The translations under genes and the position numbers were made by a program. Shown one piece after another: positions 1 to 5,481 of a stretch of 11,251 bases of DNA; within the stretch, counting starts at the first letter, position 1, and the number at the start of each line of letters is the position of its first letter. The notes under the pieces are model-generated. The model had not been told where the DNA came from. It was given only the letters and a program-made list of their open reading frames with translations, and searched no databases. Source of the stretch: an uncultured Succinivibrio sp. (GTDB lineage Bacteria; Pseudomonadota; Gammaproteobacteria; Enterobacterales; Succinivibrionaceae); the NCBI GenBank assembly GCA_900767695.1, contig CAAGAC010000110.1:1-11251 (forward strand). The letters run 5' to 3'.

Positions 1-20
1 GACGTGTGCTCTTCCGATCT
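1..20. other. Illumina TruSeq read-2 adapter remnant (not genomic)
   Basis: The first 20 bases, gacgtgtgctcttccgatct, are identical to the 3' end of the standard Illumina TruSeq read-2 adapter. They sit exactly at the window edge, which is where untrimmed adapter ends up in an assembled contig. Genomic sequence starts at base 21. An apparent start codon (GTG at 6) and the first five residues of the adjoining reading frame come from adapter and should not be annotated. Confidence 0.95.
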
Positions 21-188
21 CAGCTGCCTGGCGACTCGCTGGTGAAGGCGATGTGGATCATGGGGAAGTTCCAGGCTTCAAGGCCCGCGGGGCGCGGCGC
101 CTGGATCACCAGGGAGCTCCCCAGGGCCTGCAGGGATCTCCTGCAGGCCCTGGGGGTGGGGTTCCCCAACAGGATCCTGAAAGATTAG
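21..188 (+). CDS. 3' end of an unidentified gene, possibly an IS transposase C-terminus (5' truncated)
   Basis: An open frame of 55 codons runs from the adapter junction to TAG at 186-188. Nearly every codon ends in G or C, as in the window's real genes, so I read it as the genuine 3' end of a gene cut off by the contig edge. The last residues (ITRELPRACRDLLQALGVGF, then PNRI) resemble the C-terminal ending of IS1634/IS4-like DDE transposases, which often end in a leucine-rich helix followed by LG-x-x-x-P-x-R-I/L. This is pattern memory, not a match I could test. A multicopy IS would also explain why the assembly stopped here. No catalytic residue is visible in so short a piece. The frame contains a perfect 16-bp inverted repeat (119-155). 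It could equally be the tail of an unrelated chromosomal gene. Confidence 0.4.
   Translation, partial: QLPGDSLVKAMWIMGKFQASRPAGRGAWITRELPRACRDLLQALGVGFPNRILKD
119..155. repeat. Perfect 16-bp inverted repeat with 5-base loop
   Basis: Arms at 119-134 and 140-155 pair without mismatch around the loop GATCT (135-139); the core of each arm contains CCTGCAGG. In RNA it would form a very stable hairpin. It lies inside the truncated coding frame at 21-188 rather than between genes, and no T-run follows, so it is not a normal terminator. Confidence 0.85.
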
Positions 189-311
189 GAACTAGGATCC
201 CAAAAGTTTAGGGTCAATCGTCGGCAAAATCAGCTTCGGAAGTCAGGTACAGGTTCAGGGAAGTCGAATATGATGATTGCTTCCGCTGACTTGCGCTGAT
301 CCCCGGTACTA

Positions 312-342
312 AGAAGGCCGGCCCAATTGGGGCCGGCCTTCT
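312..342 (-). terminator. Hairpin terminator of rplY
   Basis: Arms 312-324 (agaaggccggccc) and 330-342 pair perfectly over 13 bp around a 5-base loop. The hairpin begins 18 bases past the rplY stop. On the minus strand it is followed by CTTCTTAG, a poor U-tract, so it may work as a weak terminator or as a 3'-end protecting hairpin. The core AGAAGGCC...GGCCTTCT recurs in the terminator at 2102-2146. Confidence 0.7.
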
Positions 343-359
343 GCTGTCATGCGGTTCGA

Positions 360-644
360 TCAGACGCGGAGGAAGTCCACGTGCAGGATCGCCTCAGTCA
401 CCGGGTGGCGCTGGATCTCAACGGGCTTGACGTTGATCTCCTTGCCATTCAGGCTGAGGGTGCAGCCCTTGAAGAACTCGTCCTTCAGGGCGGCGAGGAT
501 CAGCTTCTTGCCGTCAATGGTGATGGAGACTGCAGGATCCTTGCCGCCAGTGATGACAGCGGGAACCATCTCAGCGCGACGAAGGCGGCGGCTCGCACCT
601 CTCCCCAGGTCCTTGCGCTCGGTTGCTTCTAAAACGATAGCCAT
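360..644 (-). CDS. rplY: 50S ribosomal protein L25, short form
   Basis: The 94-residue product is ribosomal protein L25, which binds 5S rRNA in the central protuberance of the large subunit. It matches the short single-domain form of enteric and related gammaproteobacteria and lacks the C-terminal CTC domain of the longer homologues. Visible landmarks are the N-terminal RKDLGRGASRRLRRA segment with the GASRRLR signature, the PAVITGGKDPAVSI strand region, and the C-terminal EIQRHPVTEAILHVDFLRV, closely like the QRHP...HIDFVRA ending of the Escherichia coli protein. An in-frame ATG five codons upstream (659) has no Shine-Dalgarno. The ATG at 644, preceded by GGA about ten bases away and giving the family length, is preferred. 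The gene is monocistronic: extended -10 promoter upstream, hairpin downstream, and divergent from the dCMP deaminase gene. Confidence 0.95.
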   Translation of the reverse strand: MAIVLEATERKDLGRGASRRLRRAEMVPAVITGGKDPAVSITIDGKKLILAALKDEFFKGCTLSLNGKEINVKPVEIQRHPVTEAILHVDFLRV

Positions 645-710
645 GGTGTTATGTTCCATTAAGTAGGTTAAACAAAGCTGCTTTCCTGCGACCAGAAAAA
701 CAGCTCGTGT

Positions 711-719
711 ATTCTAGCA
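711..719 (-). promoter_or_regulatory. Extended -10 promoter for rplY
   Basis: On the minus strand the sequence reads TGCTAGAAT, an extended -10 (TGn plus TAGAAT, one mismatch to TATAAT). No good -35 lies 16-18 bases upstream. Transcription would start near 704, leaving a leader of about 60 bases before the ATG at 644. Confidence 0.55.
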
Positions 720-849
720 GAAAACGATGCCTAAGGATCGCCTGGATCGCGCCCGCGCGCGCCTCGTCCGCAGCGTCTCCCCCTCCTGCCCTGCCCGCCT
801 CCCGCCTCTCATTAAAAATGCTCATCTGCTCATGGGTGGCCTGCCTTTC

Positions 850-858
850 TGCCATAAT
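850..858 (+). promoter_or_regulatory. Extended -10 promoter for the dCMP deaminase gene
   Basis: TGCCATAAT is an extended -10 (TGn plus CATAAT, one mismatch). Transcription would begin near 865, giving a leader of about 20 bases that contains the Shine-Dalgarno GAGG (875-878). The -35 region is poor. It is divergent from the rplY promoter. Confidence 0.5.
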
Positions 859-885
859 TGGGCACACAAAAAACGAGGCTATGAG

Positions 886-1395
886 ATGACTGAGAAATAC
901 ATAAGGCCCACCAAAGACGAATCCTTCATGGAGATCGCGGATGCCGTCTCCATGCGCTCGACCTGCCTGAGGCGCCGCTACGGCGCCGTCATCGTCTCGG
1001 TCGACGGCAGGATCGTCTCCACCGGCTACAACGGCGCCCCGCGCTGCCGCGCCAACTGCACCGATCTCGGGGTCTGCCTGCGCGACCAGCTCCACATCAA
1101 GCCCGGCACGCACTACGAGCTCTGCCGCGCCGTGCACGCCGAGGCCAACGCGATCATCAACGGCGATCCGCTCGCCATAGTCGGCGGCACGCTCTACTTG
1201 TGCGGCACCGATGCCAAGACCGGGCTGCCCACCGCCCAGAATGGCCCCTGCGCGATGTGCCAGAGGCTGATCCTCAACGCGCAGATAGCCCGCGTGGTGC
1301 TGAGAAACCCAGACGGCACTCTCGTGAGCATCGATCCCACCAAGTGGCCTGACGACACTCCGGAATCATTTGCCGGCAAGGTCATAGACGACTGA
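886..1395 (+). CDS. Deoxycytidylate (dCMP) deaminase
   Basis: The 169-residue zinc enzyme should deaminate dCMP to dUMP, the substrate of thymidylate synthase, in the cytoplasm. The family signature is plain: RSTCLRRRYGAVIV (24-37), STGYNGAPR (45-53), the zinc and proton-shuttle motif HAEANAI (84-90, His84 ligand, Glu86 catalytic), and PCAMC (121-125, Cys122 and Cys125 ligands). The cysteines in NCTDLGVC (57-64) resemble the extra structural zinc site of some dCMP deaminases. The start at 886 has GAGG seven bases upstream and gives the normal family length. The frame is open back to 727, but that stretch is not conserved and holds the promoter. A perfect hairpin without a T-run follows the stop, so the downstream HAD phosphatase gene may be partly co-transcribed. 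It could deaminate related deoxynucleotides, but dCMP is by far the likeliest substrate. Confidence 0.93.
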   Translation: MTEKYIRPTKDESFMEIADAVSMRSTCLRRRYGAVIVSVDGRIVSTGYNGAPRCRANCTDLGVCLRDQLHIKPGTHYELCRAVHAEANAIINGDPLAIVGGTLYLCGTDAKTGLPTAQNGPCAMCQRLILNAQIARVVLRNPDGTLVSIDPTKWPDDTPESFAGKVIDD

Positions 1396-1400
1396 CGCCA

Positions 1401-1419
1401 GGCGCCGCAGCGCGGCGCC
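1401..1419 (+). terminator. Intercistronic GC hairpin after the dCMP deaminase gene
   Basis: GGCGCCGC (1401-1408) and GCGGCGCC (1412-1419) pair perfectly around the triloop AGC, five bases after the stop codon. The following bases are ctattagaac, with no U-tract. It may be a weak or partial terminator, or an mRNA-stabilising hairpin within a two-gene transcript. Confidence 0.5.
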
Positions 1420-1466
1420 CTATTAGAACAACAACACAACCGCACAACACAACGAAAGGCACGAAG

Positions 1467-2087
1467 ATGACCGATTTGACAAGGATTGCGTCCTACAAGG
1501 CGCTGGTGTTCGATCTCGACGGCACGCTCATCGACAGCGAGCCCGCGCACATGAGCGCGTGGAACGAGATCCTGAAGTCCGTGGACCTGCCGCCCATGGA
1601 CTGGGACTACATCCAGAGCGTCGGCGGCATAAGCTCGGCGCAGATCTGCCGCATGCGCTGCGAGGACGCCGGCAGGACCGATCTCGATCCGGTCGCGACC
1701 GCCCGCCGCAAGACCGATCTCTACATCAGCAAGTACCTCGACCACGTGCCGCTCTTCGAGCCGATCGCCCAGATCCTCAAGGACGGCAGGGCGCGCGGCC
1801 AGAAGATAGCCGTCGCGACCGGCTCGCAGCTCTCCGAGACCAAGAGGCTCCTGACCCGCCACGGCCTCATCGAGCACATCGACGCCATAGTGACCTCCGA
1901 TCAGGTAAAGCACTGCAAGCCCGCCCCCGACACCTACCTGGAGGCGGCCAGGCGCCTTGGCGTCGAGCCGAAGGACTGCCTCGTCTTCGAGGACACCAAG
2001 GTAGGCCTCCAGGGGATCAAGGCCGCCGGCATGACCGCGCTGCAGGTTGCAGACGGCAGGATAATCTCCGACTACCTTCTGCCGTAA
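1467..2087 (+). CDS. HAD-superfamily sugar-phosphatase / beta-phosphoglucomutase-like hydrolase (YqaB-like)
   Basis: The 206-residue HAD-fold protein has all four motifs: I, VFDLDGTLIDSEP (14-26, nucleophile Asp16 and acid/base Asp18); II, ATGSQ (117-121, Thr118); III, VKHCKPAPD (147-155, Lys151); IV, VFEDTKVG (173-180, Glu175 and Asp176). The helical cap follows motif I, as in the beta-phosphoglucomutase/YqaB branch. Overall resemblance, including the KHxKPAPDT block and the length, is closest to E. coli YqaB, a fructose-1-phosphate and 6-phosphogluconate phosphatase. The exact sugar phosphate is uncertain, and a mutase activity cannot be excluded. GAAAGG (1454-1459) is a good Shine-Dalgarno seven bases before the ATG. 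The leader upstream is almost purely A and C (1427-1453). A strong terminator ends the unit. Confidence 0.85.
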   Translation: MTDLTRIASYKALVFDLDGTLIDSEPAHMSAWNEILKSVDLPPMDWDYIQSVGGISSAQICRMRCEDAGRTDLDPVATARRKTDLYISKYLDHVPLFEPIAQILKDGRARGQKIAVATGSQLSETKRLLTRHGLIEHIDAIVTSDQVKHCKPAPDTYLEAARRLGVEPKDCLVFEDTKVGLQGIKAAGMTALQVADGRIISDYLLP

Positions 2088-2101
2088 TAAGGTTCCTGAA
2101 G

Positions 2102-2146
2102 CAGAAGGCCCCGCTGGACGCTGTCCGGCGGGGCCTTCTGGTTTTT
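2102..2146 (+). terminator. Strong intrinsic terminator, shared by convergent genes
   Basis: Arms 2102-2114 (cagaaggccccgc) and 2128-2140 pair perfectly over 13 bp. The apical loop itself folds as GGAC-GCT-GTCC (2116-2126). A T5 run (2142-2146) follows on the plus strand, ending the HAD phosphatase transcript. Read on the minus strand it lies just after the aldo/keto reductase stop (2153) and is followed by CTTC only, so it is a weaker terminator in that direction. Confidence 0.9.
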
Positions 2147-2152
2147 CCTTCC

Positions 2153-3016
2153 TCAGTCCGAGAAGGCTGGCTCCATCCACGAGGGCCTTGAGTCTATCTT
2201 GTCGGGATCGTAGTTGCGGCGGTCGTTGGCGTTCATGTCCGAGATGGTCGCCAGATCGCCCTGCGAGAGGTCGAAGTCGAAGAGCGCGGCGTTCTCGCGG
2301 ATGCGCTCCTCGTGCACGGACTTGGGGATGACGGCGATGCCGCGCTGGAGGTTCCAGCGCAGCAGGATCTGCGCGGGAGTGCGCTTGTAGTACTCGCGCA
2401 TGCCGACAAGACGGGGATCATCGACAAGCAGCCTGCCCTCGCCGCCCAGAGGCGAGTAGGCCTCCATCTGGATCTTGCTGCGGCGGCAGTAGTTGCAAAG
2501 ATCCTCCTCGGTGTTCACCGGGTGGATCTCCATCTGGTTGACCTGCGGGGTGACGGTGGCGCCGCCCTTCTTGAGCTCCTCAAGGTGGTGGATCCTGAAG
2601 TTCGAGACGCCGATGGCGCGGCAGAGGCCCTCCTTCTGGAGATCCTCAAGCTTTGCCCATGCCTCGCCGAAGCCCTTGAAGGGCCAGTGCAGGAGGAAGA
2701 GATCGACATAGTCGAGTCCCAAGCGCTTCAAGGAGGCCTCAAGCCCCTTGCGCGGATCGGCCCAGTCGGTCTTCCACAGCTTGGTCGTCACGAAGATCTC
2801 CTCGCGCGGCACCCCAGACTCGGCGATGGCCTTGCCCACGCTCTGCTCGTTGCCGTAGGCGCGCGCGGTGTCCACCATCCGGTAGCCGCACGAGAGCGCA
2901 GCCTTGACCGCGCCCTCGGTGGCCTCGCCAGAGGCGGCCTTGAAAACGCCAAGGCCCAGAACCGGCATCATCACGCCGTTGTTAAGCTGGAAGCACGACT
3001 TGATTGAAAGATCCAT
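2153..3016 (-). CDS. Aldo/keto reductase (2,5-diketo-D-gluconate reductase-like)
   Basis: The 287-residue NADPH-dependent TIM-barrel oxidoreductase has the full catalytic tetrad in family context: Asp49 in MVDTARAYGNE, Tyr54 in the same block, Lys79 in VTTKLW and His110 in LLHWP. The signature IGVSNFR (about 135-141) and the C-terminal cofactor-binding IPKSVHEERIREN are also present. The length and the small, simple loops place it near the prokaryotic DkgA/AKR5-type group, which reduces 2,5-diketogluconate, methylglyoxal and other small aldehydes; the real substrate cannot be read from sequence. It is the last gene of the SHMT-like/dusA operon. Its strong Shine-Dalgarno AGGAGG starts inside the dusA stop codon (TAGGAGG), which suggests coupled translation. 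The ATG at 3016, six bases past AGGAGGAG, gives the expected N-terminal strand pair. Confidence 0.93.
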   Translation of the reverse strand: MDLSIKSCFQLNNGVMMPVLGLGVFKAASGEATEGAVKAALSCGYRMVDTARAYGNEQSVGKAIAESGVPREEIFVTTKLWKTDWADPRKGLEASLKRLGLDYVDLFLLHWPFKGFGEAWAKLEDLQKEGLCRAIGVSNFRIHHLEELKKGGATVTPQVNQMEIHPVNTEEDLCNYCRRSKIQMEAYSPLGGEGRLLVDDPRLVGMREYYKRTPAQILLRWNLQRGIAVIPKSVHEERIRENAALFDFDLSQGDLATISDMNANDRRNYDPDKIDSRPSWMEPAFSD

Positions 3017-3028
3017 TCTCTGCTCCTC

Positions 3029-4021
3029 CTATCCGTTATCCTGCCCCGAGGCAGCCTTCATCTGCGCGTAGGCATCGGCAAGAACCTTGGCGCCGTCGTC
3101 CTCGCCCATGCGGGATGACAGGCACTGGCGGTAGCGCCTCGAGCCCGGGCAGGAGGCAAAGAGGTTCAGGAAGTGCTGCCCGAGGCGGCGGAAGGGCTGG
3201 CCCTCGGCCTTGAACCTCGAGGCGAGCGCCTTGGCCTCCTCGAGGATCTCCTCCCGGCTTTTTACCGCGCTGCCGTCATGAAAGATCTCGGAGTCAACGC
3301 GCGCCATGAGGTATGGGTTGTCGATGAGCGCCCTGCCGAGCATAACGCCGTCCACGTGCGCGAGGTGCTCCCTGCACTGCTCGATGGTGGTTATCCCGCC
3401 GTTTATCGTGACCGCGAGATCGGGGAAGGCCTGCTTGAGCCTGTAGACGCGCGGGTAGTCAAGCGGCGGCACGCTGCGGTTCTCCTTGGGGGAGAGGCCG
3501 TTGAGCCAGGCCTTGCGCGCGTGGACCACCACGTGGCGGCAGCCGGTGTCGTAGATGGCGCCCATGAGCCCTAGCGTGAACTCCTCGGAGTCGAGATCAT
3601 CGACCCCGATGCGGGTCTTGACGGTGACGGGGATCGAGACCGCGTCCTGCATCGCCCTGACGCAGGAGGCAAGGTGGGATGGATCCTTCATCATCACCGC
3701 GCCGAACTCGCCTGACTGCACCTTGTCAGAGGGGCAGCCCGCGTTGAGGTTGATGGCGGCAAAGCCAGCCTTCTCCCCTTCCTTCGCGGCCCTGGCGAGG
3801 ACGTCCGGCTCGGAGCCTCCAAGCTGGAGCACCAGCGGCATCTCCTCGGGGCTGAAAGCGATGAGCGAGAGCTTTCCGTGGGTGATCGCCTGCGCGGCGA
3901 TCATCTCGGTGTAGAGGGTGGCCTTCTTTGTGAAGAGCCTGGCCGCGCGGCGGAAGGCCGGCGTGGTGATGTCGACCATGGGCGCGGCCGAGAAGCGGTC
4001 TGACGGGAGGAAGAAGTCCAC
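3029..4021 (-). CDS. dusA: tRNA-dihydrouridine(20/20a) synthase DusA
   Basis: The 330-residue flavoenzyme reduces uridines 20 and 20a of the tRNA D-loop to dihydrouridine with NADPH and FMN. Landmarks: N-terminal RFSAAPMVDITTP (9-21, FMN-binding strand), LYTEMIAAQAITHGK (36-50), LQLGGSEP (65-72), the catalytic NLNAGCPSDKVQSGEFGA (91-108, with Cys96), VTVKTRIGVDD (132-142, Lys135), VHARKAWLNGLSPKENR (about 166-182, His167 and Lys170) and a NGG...GVMLGRAL phosphate-binding region. ALxxxL-type SPKENR and TEM-x-x-x-x-AI-x-HGK point to DusA rather than DusB or DusC. The open frame extends 70 codons further upstream, but that part is a shadow of the SHMT-like gene. A GTG at 4021, four bases past that gene's stop, starts just before the conserved N-terminus and gives the usual length. 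Its Shine-Dalgarno is weak, so translation is probably coupled. Confidence 0.93.
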   Translation of the reverse strand: MDFFLPSDRFSAAPMVDITTPAFRRAARLFTKKATLYTEMIAAQAITHGKLSLIAFSPEEMPLVLQLGGSEPDVLARAAKEGEKAGFAAINLNAGCPSDKVQSGEFGAVMMKDPSHLASCVRAMQDAVSIPVTVKTRIGVDDLDSEEFTLGLMGAIYDTGCRHVVVHARKAWLNGLSPKENRSVPPLDYPRVYRLKQAFPDLAVTINGGITTIEQCREHLAHVDGVMLGRALIDNPYLMARVDSEIFHDGSAVKSREEILEEAKALASRFKAEGQPFRRLGQHFLNLFASCPGSRRYRQCLSSRMGEDDGAKVLADAYAQMKAASGQDNG

Positions 4022-4025
4022 GGCG

Positions 4026-5294
4026 TCAGTTCGTCTTCGAGGGGATCTGATCAGGCGCGAAGGTCGGAGCGACCTCGACACCCTCGGGGATCCACTTCTT
4101 GCTGAAGAAAGGCAGCGTGCCGGTGATGGAGGCGATGACGGCCGAGAGCTCCCTCGTGCGCTCGTCGTCAGGCGAGAGCAGGTAGCGGCCGATGGCCCTG
4201 CCCGCGCGCTCCAGATCGGCGGCCTTGACACCGCGGGTCGTGGCGCTGAGCACGGACAGGCGAACCGAGTCGTACTTGACCTCGGGATCGGCGGTCAGCA
4301 CCTGGGCGCAGCGCACCATCACGCTGCAGTCGGCGAGCGTCTCCTGCGCGCCGCGGGCCGAGAGCGCGGTGTCCTTCATGTCGACCATGACGAAGTGGGA
4401 CTGGGTCTGCGGCCCGATGAGCTTGATCCCGGCCGAGGACAGGCCCTTCTCCAATGCCACGGCATTCTCAAGCACGGTCTTGCAATACTCGCGGTAGGCG
4501 GGGGTCGCCATCTCGTGGATGCGCGCCGAGAGGGCGGCGAGCTGGGCGGTCAGGAGTCCGCGGTGGCCCGAGGTGTTGACGGCGCGGTTGATGGCCCCGC
4601 CGTGCTCGGACTTCGAGAGGATCACCGCGCACTGCGGGCCCTGCATGGCGCCCTGCATCGTGAAGGTCACGATGTCCGAGTAGGGGACCGGCGACTGGAG
4701 CACGCCTGCGGCGATGAGGCCCGAGGTCTGGGAGATGTCCACCCAGAGGAGCGCGCCGGCGGCGCGGGTGATCTCCGAGAGGCGCTGGTAGTCGATGTCG
4801 AACGGGTAGTTGACCGGCGAGAGGATCACCAGGTGCGGGTGGTTCTGCTTGACCTTGCGCTCGATGTCCTCGTAGTCAAGCTGCTTGGTCTTCGGGCTGA
4901 TGCCGTAGTTGACGAAGCGGAAGACGAGGTTCTCGCTGTTGCAGTGCTCCTTCTTGCGAAGATCCAATGAGAGCACCACGTCGCCCCTCTTGGTGAGGGC
5001 CTGGAACACCACGCGGGAGGCCGCCTCGATGTTGAGGGTGCGGATGTTGGCGCAGGGGGCGCCGAAGAGCTCGCAGATGCGGCGCAAGGTCAGCTTCTCG
5101 AGATCCTCGCTTCGCGCGTAGGAGATCCTGCCTGCCGAGTTCACGAGCACGTTGCCCATGATCGACGCGCACAGCGGGCTGGTCGCGTTCTCGTCGGGGA
5201 TGAAGGACAGCGAGGAATGCTGGTGCTCCATCTCCTTTTCAAAGTAGCTGTACAGCTCCGGGTCGATCTTCTCAAGCGCGGACAATGAAATCAT
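4026..5294 (-). CDS. Serine hydroxymethyltransferase-like protein lacking the PLP lysine (probable pseudoenzyme)
   Basis: The 422-residue protein aligns over nearly its whole length with serine hydroxymethyltransferase (GlyA), for example DPELYSYFEKEMEHQ, FIPDENATSP, ELFGAPCAN, LLWVDISQTSGLIAAGV (183-198), SPVPYSDIVTFT (201-212) and YDSVRLSVLSATTRG (341-355). The residues that make SHMT an enzyme are altered. In the family motif TTTTHKTLAGP the Schiff-base lysine is replaced: here it reads TFTMQGAMQGP (210-220), so His becomes Gln214 and Lys becomes Gly215. The PLP-stacking histidine of VDMAHVAG is Gln189, the phosphate-binding SGS is NIE (88-90), and about eight residues of the Tyr-bearing loop (YAEGYPGKRYYGG) are deleted. 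Asp186 and the carboxylate-binding Arg345 remain. PLP chemistry is therefore unlikely; a regulatory, folate-binding or partner-protein role is possible but unproven. The frame is intact with normal codons, has a good GGGGAG Shine-Dalgarno, and heads the operon with dusA and an aldo/keto reductase. Confidence 0.85.
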   Translation of the reverse strand: MISLSALEKIDPELYSYFEKEMEHQHSSLSFIPDENATSPLCASIMGNVLVNSAGRISYARSEDLEKLTLRRICELFGAPCANIRTLNIEAASRVVFQALTKRGDVVLSLDLRKKEHCNSENLVFRFVNYGISPKTKQLDYEDIERKVKQNHPHLVILSPVNYPFDIDYQRLSEITRAAGALLWVDISQTSGLIAAGVLQSPVPYSDIVTFTMQGAMQGPQCAVILSKSEHGGAINRAVNTSGHRGLLTAQLAALSARIHEMATPAYREYCKTVLENAVALEKGLSSAGIKLIGPQTQSHFVMVDMKDTALSARGAQETLADCSVMVRCAQVLTADPEVKYDSVRLSVLSATTRGVKAADLERAGRAIGRYLLSPDDERTRELSAVIASITGTLPFFSKKWIPEGVEVAPTFAPDQIPSKTN

Positions 5295-5325
5295 GGTTGC
5301 TCCCCTGAAATTTGACGTTGCGGAA

Positions 5326-5334
5326 ATTATATCA
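5326..5334 (-). promoter_or_regulatory. Extended -10 promoter for the SHMT-like/dusA/AKR operon
   Basis: The minus strand reads TGATATAAT: a consensus TATAAT with the TGn extension. No convincing -35 is placed 16-18 bases upstream. The start would be near 5319, about 25 bases before the ATG at 5294, leaving room for the Shine-Dalgarno GGGGAG. The TG overlaps one arm of an inverted repeat (5333-5373). Confidence 0.7.
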
Positions 5335-5373
5335 AAGCCTTGCGCAAGGACGTTTCGTCACGATGCGGCTTTG
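5333..5373. promoter_or_regulatory. Split inverted repeat overlapping the operon promoter (operator candidate)
   Basis: CAAAGCC (5333-5339) and GGCTTTG (5367-5373) are perfect 7-bp complements 27 bases apart, one arm covering the TG of the extended -10 and the other near -45. A small palindrome, TTGCGCAA-like, lies between them. The layout suggests a dimeric or looping regulator site, but chance is possible at this length. Confidence 0.3.
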
Positions 5374-5430
5374 GCGGGTCGGGCACATTCCAACGCCCTG
5401 TTATCCATGATTTTCTGATGCTGCGCACAC

Positions 5431-5464
5431 AAAAGGCGCCGGGGCATTGCCTCCGGCGCCTTTT
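5431..5464 (-). terminator. Intrinsic terminator of the DASS transporter gene
   Basis: Arms 5431-5442 (aaaaggcgccgg) and 5453-5464 pair perfectly over 12 bp, and the loop can add GGC-ATT-GCC. On the minus strand the 3' arm ends in TTTT followed by GTGTG. It lies 18 bases past the transporter stop codon and separates it from the downstream promoter at 5326-5334. The A/T-flanked stem may act in both directions. Confidence 0.8.
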
Positions 5465-5481
5465 GGATTCCCCGCACCAGG

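Noticed and set aside
727..885. N-terminal extension of the dCMP deaminase frame by 53 codons
   Set aside because: It is open in frame but the family begins near 886, where a good Shine-Dalgarno sits seven bases upstream. The extension contains the promoter and has no conserved sequence.
1194..2180. 328-codon minus-strand open frame across the dCMP deaminase and HAD genes
   Set aside because: It runs antisense to two recognisable genes and through a strong terminator. Its composition is the reverse-frame pattern of GC-rich coding DNA.
4022..4231. 70-residue N-terminal extension of DusA
   Set aside because: It is the antisense-free shadow of the SHMT-like gene's 3' end in another frame, Ser/Arg/Pro-rich, and the conserved DusA N-terminus begins right after the GTG at 4021.
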